Shown here piece by piece: positions 1 through 5,875 of a DNA stretch of 5,875 nucleotides. Source of the DNA: Deltaproteobacteria bacterium ADurb.Bin026 (GTDB lineage: Bacteria > Desulfobacterota > Syntrophorhabdia > Syntrophorhabdales > Syntrophorhabdaceae). How positions within the stretch are numbered: position 1 is the first letter of the stretch; each line of letters begins with the position of its first letter. The notes under the pieces are model-generated. The model was not told where the DNA came from. It worked only from the letters and a program-made list of their open reading frames with translations, and searched no databases. The DNA is taken from assembly GCA_002071245.1 (NCBI GenBank), contig MWEV01000048.1, forward strand, positions 1 through 5,875, given 5' to 3'. The translations under genes and the position numbers were made by a program.

Positions 1-31
1 AATTTCAATTGATCATCTCATTATATCACGG

Positions 32-41
32 CCTTATAAGG
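32..41. repeat. Perfect 10-bp palindrome downstream of thiM
   Basis: CCTTATAAGG is a perfect inverted repeat lying about 20 bp past the thiM stop codon. The 62 bp left of thiM otherwise hold no hairpin followed by a T-run, so no intrinsic terminator for thiM is visible. A TATAAT on the minus strand (plus positions 20-25) follows the palindrome in the direction of thiM transcription and could start a further minus-strand gene beyond the left edge. It lacks a good -35 box. A ten-base palindrome in AT-rich DNA can arise by chance, so an operator role is only a guess. Confidence 0.25.
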
Positions 42-62
42 TAGAAAAATCAAAAATGCAAC

Positions 63-884
63 TCATTTCACTGGTTTTATTTTCAATTTCTCCATAATTG
101 TTTCTTCTGCCATATTGTACAGCGTATCATAAAGAGCAGTCTGAAAACTGCCCGGCCCGCATGCTGAAAGAGCCGCTTCTTCTCCTGCAAGTCCATAATA
201 CCCAAGCGCACATGCCGAAGCAACAAGCGGGTCTTTCTCAACCGAACAAAAACAGGAAATAGCGGTTGTCGCTGAACACCCAGTGCCTGTCACAACAGCA
301 AGCATGGGGTTTCCATTGTGAACCTCTATGTCCCTCTCACCATCAGTAATAAAGTCGACTTCACCCGTAATAGCGATTATCTTCTTCAATTCTTTTGCCA
401 GCCTTGTTGCCCCATCGCGGACAGTGTCCGCTTTCTCGAGAGAATCAACTCCACGTATCCTGATTTTGTTTTCATTGGTAAATAAAGATAGTATTTCAGA
501 TGCATTACCCCTGATAACGGTGACAGGCAGTTCAGACAAAATTCTTTTTGCTGCCTCTGTCCGAAGCGGTGTGGCACCAGAACCTACCGGGTCCAAAATA
601 ATCGGTATTCCTCTTTCACCTGCTACCTTGCCAGCAATCAACATCGAATCCAACCAATAAGGGCTTATTGTACCAATATTCAAATTCAATGCGCGGGAAA
701 AGGTTGATATCACATCTACCTCTTCATGTGCATGTGCCATAATGGGGGATGCTCCTATAGCAAGGGTCACATTGGCAGTGCTGTTCATTACCACAAAATT
801 CGTTATATGATGGATTAAAGGTTTTTGATCCCTGATTCTATTTAGAATCTCTATAGTCTTTTTTGAAAATTCATGTCTATCCAT
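63..884 (-). CDS. thiM: Hydroxyethylthiazole kinase (thiamin salvage)
   Basis: The 273-residue product phosphorylates 4-methyl-5-(2-hydroxyethyl)thiazole with ATP, giving the thiazole phosphate that ThiE joins to the pyrimidine moiety of thiamin; it is a cytoplasmic enzyme of the ribokinase-like fold. Family hallmarks seen directly are the N-terminal block LIHHITNFVVMNSTANVTL (residues 23-41), GASPIMAHAHEEV (44-56), LDPVGSGAT (97-105), VIRGNASEI (123-131), TGEVDFITDG (173-182), the phosphate-binding and catalytic loop TGTGCSAT (199-206, with Cys203 at the active-site cysteine position) and GPGSFQ (243-248). The length is normal for the family and no disruption is seen. The ATG at 882-884 is preceded by GGAG (plus 896-899), an 11-nt spacing that is slightly long. 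The gene is divergent from the rhodanese-E1 gene across 175 bp. No TPP riboswitch motif is visible in its leader. The family call is secure. Confidence 0.97.
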   Translation of the reverse strand: MDRHEFSKKTIEILNRIRDQKPLIHHITNFVVMNSTANVTLAIGASPIMAHAHEEVDVISTFSRALNLNIGTISPYWLDSMLIAGKVAGERGIPIILDPVGSGATPLRTEAAKRILSELPVTVIRGNASEILSLFTNENKIRIRGVDSLEKADTVRDGATRLAKELKKIIAITGEVDFITDGERDIEVHNGNPMLAVVTGTGCSATTAISCFCSVEKDPLVASACALGYYGLAGEEAALSACGPGSFQTALYDTLYNMAEETIMEKLKIKPVK

Positions 885-954
885 ATCTTCTTATTCTCCA
901 TATTATTTTCATTGATAACAGGCAAAAATGTTCCACTTCATCACTAAACCCCAT

Positions 955-983
955 ATTATACCAAAAAAACACAAATAAAATTA
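955..983 (-). promoter_or_regulatory. Candidate thiM promoter
   Basis: On the minus strand a perfect TATAAT (plus 955-960) lies 70 bp upstream of the thiM start codon. Seventeen bases further upstream is TAATTT (plus 978-983), a poor match to TTGACA. Transcription would start near 948 and give a leader of roughly 64 nt, too short and without the conserved CUGAGA-type loop for a TPP riboswitch. The call rests on the -10 box, its orientation and its position between divergent genes. Confidence 0.4.
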
Positions 984-999
984 GACGAAGCAAAGTTTC

Positions 1000-1031
1000 T
1001 TGATTTTTTACATGATCTAATCTTGTATAAT
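1000..1031 (+). promoter_or_regulatory. Candidate promoter of the rhodanese-E1 gene
   Basis: A perfect TATAAT at 1026-1031 lies 28 bp before the start codon at 1060, the expected distance for a short leader. Upstream are TTGATT at 1000-1005 (spacer 20, longer than ideal) and TTTACA at 1007-1012 (spacer 13 to this -10, or 18 to the overlapping TAATAC at 1031-1036). The exact pairing is uncertain. The surrounding 885-1059 segment is AT-rich and otherwise holds no gene or recognisable RNA element. Confidence 0.4.
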
Positions 1032-1059
1032 AATACATATTTTGAATACAGGAGGATAA

Positions 1060-2172
1060 ATGGACAAAAACATCGAGGTGTCAATTCATGATGTTCACCA
1101 TCTCGTTCAGAACAAAGATCAACCCATTCGCCTGATTGATATAAGAGAAAAAGAAGAACTCGTAACCGGATACATTGAAGGTGCCGTCTTTGCACCAAAC
1201 AGCATAGTCAAAATAAGGCCAGAAGAGTTTTTACCGGAAAAAGACACACCTTCAGTGCTATACTGCACCTCAGGAAGACGCTCTCTTGCTACCGCAAAAA
1301 TGCTGAAAGGCATGGGATACATCAATGTGGTCTCTATGGCCGGTGGTTTTAATGCATGGATCGAAGCAGGCTACAGGTTCAAAACCGATGGGACAATGGA
1401 TCAGGAACAGATAAAACGTTACAGCAGACAGATTCTTATGCACGAAATAAAAGAGGAAGGCCAGCAAAAATTATTGAAGGCAAGGGTTTTGATAGTGGGT
1501 GCCGGCGGACTCGGATGCCCAACGGGTTTATACCTTGCATCGGCTGGCGTAGGGACTATAGGTATCGTCGATTTTGACAGGGTGGGATTAAGTAATATTC
1601 ACCGTCAAGTTCTACACGCTACTGCAGATATCGGCAGGCCAAAAACAGATTCTGCAAAAAATGCGATTCTAAGAATTAACCCCGAGGTAAATATTGTTAC
1701 CTTTGAACAACGTTTTACACCTGATAATGCACTTGATATTATTAAAGATTTTGATGTTGTTATAGAGGGTTCGGACAATTTCGAAACAAAGTTTTTACTC
1801 AATGACGCCGCCTTTTTGTCGGGGAAGCCTTATATCTTTGGTGGAGCAGTAAGATTCGACGGACAGGCAAGCGTTTTCTATCCTAAGGGTGGTGGTCCAT
1901 GTCTTCGCTGTATGGTGCCTGAAATACCGCCAGCCGATACATCGCCTACCAGTAGCGAGGTGGGGGTTCTCGGGGTTGTTCCGGGACTAATCGGTCTGGT
2001 ACAGGCCGCTGAAGCATTGAAATTCATTTTAAACATTGGGGATACGCTTATTGGAAGGTTTTTTGTTTACAACTGTCTCAAGGCCGATTTCAAAACATTT
2101 TTCGTTGATAGAAACCCTTCATGTCCCCTCTGTGGTGAAAACCCGACAATCAAGGGTTTATCATCCTTTTAA
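1060..2172 (+). CDS. Rhodanese-ThiF/MoeB fusion, sulfur-carrier adenylyltransferase
   Basis: This 370-residue cytoplasmic protein joins two sulfur-transfer functions. Residues about 5-108 form a rhodanese domain: LIDIREKEEL (25-34), GYIEGAV (37-43) and the active-site loop CTSGRRS (69-75), where Cys69 should carry a persulfide. Residues about 113-370 form the ThiF/MoeB/HesA E1-like domain: RYSRQI (120-125), the nucleotide loop GAGGLG (147-152), IVDFDRVGLSNIHRQ (169-183, with the ATP-contacting Asp and Arg), Lys195 in RPKTDSAK, GSDNFETK (237-244), and zinc ligands C281/C284 and C355/C358 as two CxxC pairs. Such enzymes adenylate the terminal Gly of ThiS or MoaD, and the rhodanese can donate the sulfur. 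The ThiS-like gene end near the right edge is a plausible partner. The usual E1 cysteine before the GVLG motif is Ser298 here. AGGAGG at 1050-1055, 4 nt before ATG, fixes the start. Whether ThiS, MoaD or both are substrates is not settled by sequence. Confidence 0.92.
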   Translation: MDKNIEVSIHDVHHLVQNKDQPIRLIDIREKEELVTGYIEGAVFAPNSIVKIRPEEFLPEKDTPSVLYCTSGRRSLATAKMLKGMGYINVVSMAGGFNAWIEAGYRFKTDGTMDQEQIKRYSRQILMHEIKEEGQQKLLKARVLIVGAGGLGCPTGLYLASAGVGTIGIVDFDRVGLSNIHRQVLHATADIGRPKTDSAKNAILRINPEVNIVTFEQRFTPDNALDIIKDFDVVIEGSDNFETKFLLNDAAFLSGKPYIFGGAVRFDGQASVFYPKGGGPCLRCMVPEIPPADTSPTSSEVGVLGVVPGLIGLVQAAEALKFILNIGDTLIGRFFVYNCLKADFKTFFVDRNPSCPLCGENPTIKGLSSF

Positions 2173-5100
2173 AACCCAACCCTCACCCCTGCATTCACAC
2201 CGTGGGCAACATACCTGTCGCCGATCTGGACATCATAGTTTATGTAGACAGACATATCACGGGAAGTCAAGGCGGTGATCCCGGCGCCAAGGGTCATGAA
2301 GTTCCTGTCAGGGGGTATGGTCTCTATGCTGAAAGGTGAACTGCCCTGGACAAGACGCGAGACAACATACTGGGTGTTCCTTGAGAACTCATATCCGTAT
2401 GAGGCACGTATATTAGGCATAATGACTGCCTTATCTGTCTGCCAGACATAGGATACACTGGCGCCTATGTTTCCCTGGAGTGATTCGGTGTTCTGTTTGT
2501 CAACATCAAGATTTAAGGCGCCTGCATTAGATTCGGTATAGCTGTCAATGTTAAGCTTGATATACTGCAAAGACAGTTTAGGGGTAAGGATCCAGTTGTT
2601 TTTACGGAGGTCGTAGCCTGCTCCCGCATAGGTGGTAAACTGGCTACCGTGAGGCGATGAGTTTGCGGTACGGTCAAGTCCGGGGAAAACAATACGGCGG
2701 GTATTGTCATATTTTGTCAAGCCGTAGCTTATGCTGCTGTCTATGTAGAAACTGCTTTTGTACCAGGTGCCGTAAGCACCAAATGTATAACCGTCCATCT
2801 TAACCTTGCTGCCTATACTGTCAACATTGGCCCTGGAGGCATTAAGCCCCAGCATGAGACCTAATATAAAGTTTTTAGTGAAGTGGTAGTCAGAACCCAT
2901 AGTGATGCCCATATTGGTGAAATCATATCCTGTCCTTTCAGGTGTATCCTTCTGGTCTCCATAGACAGCATTACCCTTTACGAAAAAACCCCATCTTTCA
3001 TCTAATCCTTTTGGGAGCATATCCGTAAGGTCTGGGTTTGCACTGGCAAGCATCACAGGTGTTCCGTTACCGTTTTTGAAGTACAGTCCATTTAAGCTCA
3101 TACCTTTTATTCCGTGCCTTAAGTCGCTTAAACGTTCAGAAAGATTAGCAGTCTGGAAGGAGGCACCGCTTATACCCATACCTGCCTGAGCCTCAGCACC
3201 TTTGGGAGCAAGTTGATCTAATGCATATGCTGTCTGGTTATAGGATGGGAGGGCATCAATTGCATTTAAAACAGTATTAAGATCGCCAACTGCGGTGTTC
3301 CCCACCGAGTTGAGCATGGAACCTATTGCCCTCTGGTTGGCTGTAAGGTAGGGTAAGAGCATCTGGTTGATGTAATCTCTTTCTACCATAAGGTATATCT
3401 GGTTAGGGATATCATATTTGGGTTTGAAGAGCACAGTTGGTGTAATATTGGTGAGAAGCGAGAAAAACTGACCTGTTATCCCTGATGAGGCAGTTAGAAT
3501 AGTTCCGAACTTTGTTCTTATTGCAGGGATATACCCTCCTGCCCATGAAGTCTGAAGGATGCCGCCCAAATCTGCTGCACCGTTTATCGCAAGAAGATCA
3601 TTGCTTGTTGTGGAGGCTATTTCGATAAGGAGTTTTCCTTGAGTTCCCTGGTAGTAGTCACCGTTGATGGTAAGGGTACCTATTGAGTTGCCGGGCTTAA
3701 TAGTACCGTCTATATGATAGAAACCGTAGGGAACATCTATAGTACCAGTGCCAGATACAATACCGCCGTCAAGGACGAACAAGCCGTCTTCAGGATCTTC
3801 ATCGTCTGAAGCCCTGGTTGACATGGTAACCTTGCCATTAACATTCAATTCTCCTCTTTTAACATGGATCTTTTCGCTTACGTCGAGGGTCGTTCCTGCC
3901 TGATTTTGAAAAAGTTCGCTGGAATCCTGCAATAACAGGAGCTTAGCCTTGATATCCGTAGTTTGGGTCGTAGTGCTCCCTGAACCTAAGACTACCTTGC
4001 CCATAAGTAGGGTAAACCCGTAACTATTCCATGTGCCTATATTGTTGCCTACAGTATCTCCCATAGTAACAGTCCAGGTACCGCTTGTCTTGTCTGTCCC
4101 GCCAAGCGGGTCTTCTCCCCAGAATGCATTGGAAAGGAATGTCCAGCTAAAATTTGTAACACCCTTGGCATCCTGCTTGTCAGCCGGAAGACTAGATGTT
4201 GAATAAAAAAGGCAACTCTTTGTTGTATAGGGAGAGGTAATACTGGCCGTCAGGTTTCCTCGTTTCGAATGCGTAAAGTTGAGGTCTACTTCAACGCCTT
4301 CCAGGGGTTGCCTCAAGGAGGTCGGCAACTCTGTCGTGGTCAGTGTAACTGTCTTGCTCGTCCCGCCTACGCCACTGCTATTTATAGATTTTATCGATTC
4401 GTTCACTGTCTTGGTTCCTGTGGAGTAAGAAGTCTGCTGGGTAACAGAGAGGACTTTTTTCACGGTCTCTACAAATTTACCCCCGTCTATGTTGCCAAAA
4501 CCATAATTAGGATTAAACCAATTGCCTGCACCGTTTTTGACCCATCCCGCATCATTAGGATCAACCCTTAGACTTGTTTGAACAATGACGTGTTTTGCCA
4601 TGCGCACATCCATTTCCTTGTTCGCCTCCTTTCCAAGGGCCAGTATGCCTGAAACGAGAGGGGCAGAGGAGGATGTGCCGCCAAATGTGGCAGTGTAATT
4701 GGTATTAGGAAAATTATCATCAACATCACCCTGCGTATTTGAGGCAGAATACTTATTATATCCGTAATCATTGCCAGTACGGTCTGTGGTGGTAATACCA
4801 AATGCCATATAATCGCTTCGGTTTGAAGGGGCCGTGACAAAGACGCTTGCGCCATAACTGCTGTAATCTGTGTACTTGCCATCGCTACCAAGGGCTGCCA
4901 CATTAATAACGTCCCTGTGACTGTTTGCTATTGTTTTGTTTGCATCTTCATTTGCTGTACCTCTATCATTGCCCGCGGAAAACACATGGATTACTCCGTT
5001 TGCCGCAGTCTTGGATAGAGACTGTAAAACTATGCTTTCCTCGCTGGCAAAGGGTACCTTTGCTCCGTAACTATGATTTTTTATGGCGATCTCAGGCTTG

Positions 5101-5738
5101 CTCTTCATTGTATATTTACCGGTAATTTTATTGAATGTTACCCCGCTTCCCCACATATAGGCATTAAATTCGTCTTCATCTGTCTGATCACCGCTTAAAA
5201 GGCGCAACCCGGCAATGGTAGCGTATGGTGCAGCCCCGGTAACGCCGATGCCGTTGCCTCCCCTTGCAGCAGCCACCCCCGCAACAGAAGTGCCATGGTT
5301 ATTTTTCAGCAACACCGGCCCCTGATTCTCAGATATATTACCATTCAGAAATGAGCGGCTCAATTTTGCGCTGTAATTATCATTAAGGTCTTCATGTGTT
5401 CCCTCTACACCATCGTCAATTATACCTATCACAACCCCTTTCCCTGTATACCCCAGATCCCACGCCCCTTTTAGATTTGCACTCACATTGGAATTTTTCA
5501 TGGTTACATTTTTATCAAGCGAGTTAATGTATACAGTTATCTCTGATGGGGCTTCGTTTTGCAGATACCACTGTCCCGGAAAATAATAATAATCGGGATT
5601 TGACTTATTATACAAAAAATATGGGTCATTCGGCACGAAGGACGTCAAAGTCTGACCAAAAGCAACCACAGGAAAGAGTATTATTAAAAAACATAACATA
5701 ACCTTCTTATTTAAGAATAAATCTTTATTGAATTTCAT
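2169..5738 (-). CDS. Kexin-like subtilase autotransporter with P domain
   Basis: The 1189-residue product is a type Va secreted serine protease. Residues 1-28 are a signal peptide: a basic start, a hydrophobic core VMLCFLIILFPVVAFG, and likely cleavage near Gly28/Gln29. The S8 domain spans about 92-420 with the triad Asp108 (IGIIDDGVEGTHEDL), His148 (NNHGTSVAG) and Ser356 (GGTSSSAPLVSG), plus oxyanion Asn257 (FSAGNDRG). RLLSGDQTDEDE (179-190) resembles the Kex2/furin family. Residues about 430-580 match a P domain: VEVDLNFTHSKRGNLTASI (482-500), FWGEDPLGG (539-547), GTWTVTMGD (553-561) and a closing GFTLLMG. A beta-rich stalk follows (about 590-785, including GTIKPGNSIGTLTINGDYY), then a helical linker (786-880) and a 12-strand-type beta-barrel (about 912-1189) ending GVRVGF, with the terminal Phe expected for BAM assembly. 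AAAGGA lies 9 nt before the ATG. Nothing is truncated. Substrate and self-release are unknown. The family call is strong; the P-domain boundary is approximate. Confidence 0.95.
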   Translation of the reverse strand: MKFNKDLFLNKKVMLCFLIILFPVVAFGQTLTSFVPNDPYFLYNKSNPDYYYFPGQWYLQNEAPSEITVYINSLDKNVTMKNSNVSANLKGAWDLGYTGKGVVIGIIDDGVEGTHEDLNDNYSAKLSRSFLNGNISENQGPVLLKNNHGTSVAGVAAARGGNGIGVTGAAPYATIAGLRLLSGDQTDEDEFNAYMWGSGVTFNKITGKYTMKSKPEIAIKNHSYGAKVPFASEESIVLQSLSKTAANGVIHVFSAGNDRGTANEDANKTIANSHRDVINVAALGSDGKYTDYSSYGASVFVTAPSNRSDYMAFGITTTDRTGNDYGYNKYSASNTQGDVDDNFPNTNYTATFGGTSSSAPLVSGILALGKEANKEMDVRMAKHVIVQTSLRVDPNDAGWVKNGAGNWFNPNYGFGNIDGGKFVETVKKVLSVTQQTSYSTGTKTVNESIKSINSSGVGGTSKTVTLTTTELPTSLRQPLEGVEVDLNFTHSKRGNLTASITSPYTTKSCLFYSTSSLPADKQDAKGVTNFSWTFLSNAFWGEDPLGGTDKTSGTWTVTMGDTVGNNIGTWNSYGFTLLMGKVVLGSGSTTTQTTDIKAKLLLLQDSSELFQNQAGTTLDVSEKIHVKRGELNVNGKVTMSTRASDDEDPEDGLFVLDGGIVSGTGTIDVPYGFYHIDGTIKPGNSIGTLTINGDYYQGTQGKLLIEIASTTSNDLLAINGAADLGGILQTSWAGGYIPAIRTKFGTILTASSGITGQFFSLLTNITPTVLFKPKYDIPNQIYLMVERDYINQMLLPYLTANQRAIGSMLNSVGNTAVGDLNTVLNAIDALPSYNQTAYALDQLAPKGAEAQAGMGISGASFQTANLSERLSDLRHGIKGMSLNGLYFKNGNGTPVMLASANPDLTDMLPKGLDERWGFFVKGNAVYGDQKDTPERTGYDFTNMGITMGSDYHFTKNFILGLMLGLNASRANVDSIGSKVKMDGYTFGAYGTWYKSSFYIDSSISYGLTKYDNTRRIVFPGLDRTANSSPHGSQFTTYAGAGYDLRKNNWILTPKLSLQYIKLNIDSYTESNAGALNLDVDKQNTESLQGNIGASVSYVWQTDKAVIMPNIRASYGYEFSRNTQYVVSRLVQGSSPFSIETIPPDRNFMTLGAGITALTSRDMSVYINYDVQIGDRYVAHGVNAGVRVGF

Positions 5739-5768
5739 GATATTTTTTCCTTTGATGCTTGAACATAG

Positions 5769-5774
5769 ATTATA
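5769..5774 (-). promoter_or_regulatory. Candidate -10 box for the autotransporter gene
   Basis: In the 49-bp gap between the upstream carrier gene and the autotransporter, the minus strand reads TATAAT 30 bp before the start codon. No convincing -35 hexamer is found at 16-18 bp; a TTGATA sits 24 bp upstream, inside the carrier gene, which is too far. The box would give a short leader that includes the AAAGGA ribosome site (plus 5748-5753). The autotransporter may therefore have its own promoter as well as read-through from the upstream gene, since no terminator is seen in the gap. Confidence 0.35.
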
Positions 5775-5787
5775 CTCAGTCCGTTTT

Positions 5788-5875
5788 TCATCCCCCTATA
5801 TCAAGATGAATTATCTCGACGCTGTCTCCTCCCTTTAGTACCCTATTGCTATAATCCTTTGCATGGACGAATCGT
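5788..5875 (-). CDS. thiS: C-terminal fragment of a ThiS-like sulfur carrier (partial)
   Basis: An open frame enters from the right edge and ends at TGA (plus 5788-5790) after 28 visible codons. Its tail reads LKGGDSVEIIHLDIGG. This matches the ThiS C terminus, where a leucine and a GD.VEI beta-strand lead to a Gly-Gly end. The terminal glycine is adenylated by ThiF and converted to the thiocarboxylate that gives sulfur to the thiazole ring. Residues before it (FVHAKDYSNRV) fit the usual segment after the NGE motif, which lies off the window. MoaD or another ubiquitin-like carrier also ends in Gly-Gly, but the VEIIH wording and the nearby thiM favour ThiS. The gene lies 49 bp upstream of the autotransporter on the same strand, so it appears to be the last thiamin gene of its transcript. 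The start and most of the protein are not in view. Confidence 0.72.
   Translation of the reverse strand, partial: RFVHAKDYSNRVLKGGDSVEIIHLDIGG

Noticed and set aside
328..660. 110-residue plus-strand open frame opposite thiM
   Set aside because: It is fully antisense to a clearly conserved enzyme, shows no recognisable domain, and no convincing ribosome site was identified. The same applies to the other short frames opposite or within the real genes.
898..959. Two copies of CCATATTAT (898-906 and 951-959) as a possible operator repeat
   Set aside because: A nine-base AT-rich direct repeat in an AT-rich intergenic region is close to chance expectation, and the spacing suggests no specific regulator.
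956..1198. 80-residue minus-strand frame over the start of the rhodanese-E1 gene
   Set aside because: It overlaps the promoter and the conserved rhodanese N terminus, and its low-complexity hydrophobic and cysteine-rich content does not resemble a real protein.
1396..1398. Internal start at Met113 giving a free-standing ThiF/MoeB protein
   Set aside because: Only a weak GGGA lies too close to the ATG, whereas the upstream ATG at 1060 has a perfect AGGAGG, and the rhodanese domain is complete and in frame.
2154..2177. Possible bidirectional terminator across the convergent stop codons
   Set aside because: The stem is only 6 bp with a 12-nt loop, three of the pairs are G-C, and neither strand has a T-run after it.
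4568..4903. 111-residue minus-strand frame inside the protease domain
   Set aside because: It overlaps, in another frame, the region coding for the catalytic serine segment, and its composition is that of a shifted reading of that gene.
5788..5875. A riboswitch or structured leader upstream of the autotransporter
   Set aside because: The stretch did not match the conserved cores of c-di-GMP, fluoride or TPP riboswitches, and it is better explained as the coding end of a ThiS-like gene.

Overview
The window looks like a Gram-negative chromosome of moderate GC content. The main evidence is a complete autotransporter with a signal peptide, a passenger and a C-terminal beta-barrel ending in Phe, which requires an outer membrane. 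The rest is thiamin and sulfur-transfer metabolism. The lineage cannot be fixed from this sequence; an anaerobic or syntrophic Desulfobacterota- or Nitrospirota-like organism would fit, but that is only an impression. No tRNA, rRNA, CRISPR array, transposase or integrase gene was seen.

Layout, left to right. (1) 63-884, minus strand: thiM, hydroxyethylthiazole kinase, intact. (2) 885-1059: a divergent intergenic region with a TATAAT box on each strand and no recognisable TPP riboswitch. (3) 1060-2172, plus strand: a 370-residue fusion of an N-terminal rhodanese domain to a ThiF/MoeB-type adenylating (E1-like) domain. (4) 2169-5738, minus strand: a 1189-residue secreted protease-autotransporter. 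It has a kexin-like S8 subtilase domain, a P (proprotein convertase) domain, a beta-rich stalk and an autotransporter barrel. Its stop codon interlocks with that of the fusion gene. (5) 5788-5875, minus strand: the last 28 codons of a gene running off the right edge. The encoded tail ends in Gly-Gly and reads as the C terminus of a ThiS/MoaD-type sulfur carrier; it lies only 49 bp upstream of the autotransporter.

How the genes relate. The ThiS-like tail, the rhodanese-E1 fusion and ThiM form one theme. The rhodanese would supply persulfide sulfur, the E1 domain would adenylate the carrier's terminal glycine and load a thiocarboxylate for thiazole synthesis, and ThiM would salvage preformed thiazole alcohol. 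The protease-autotransporter sits between the carrier gene and the E1 gene and has no obvious metabolic link to them. It may be an insertion into a thiamin locus, or simply a neighbour reading out of the thiS transcript. The points most worth a second look are the rhodanese-first domain order, loss of the conserved E1 cysteine, the kexin/P-domain autotransporter architecture, and the unannotated partial ThiS gene at the edge.
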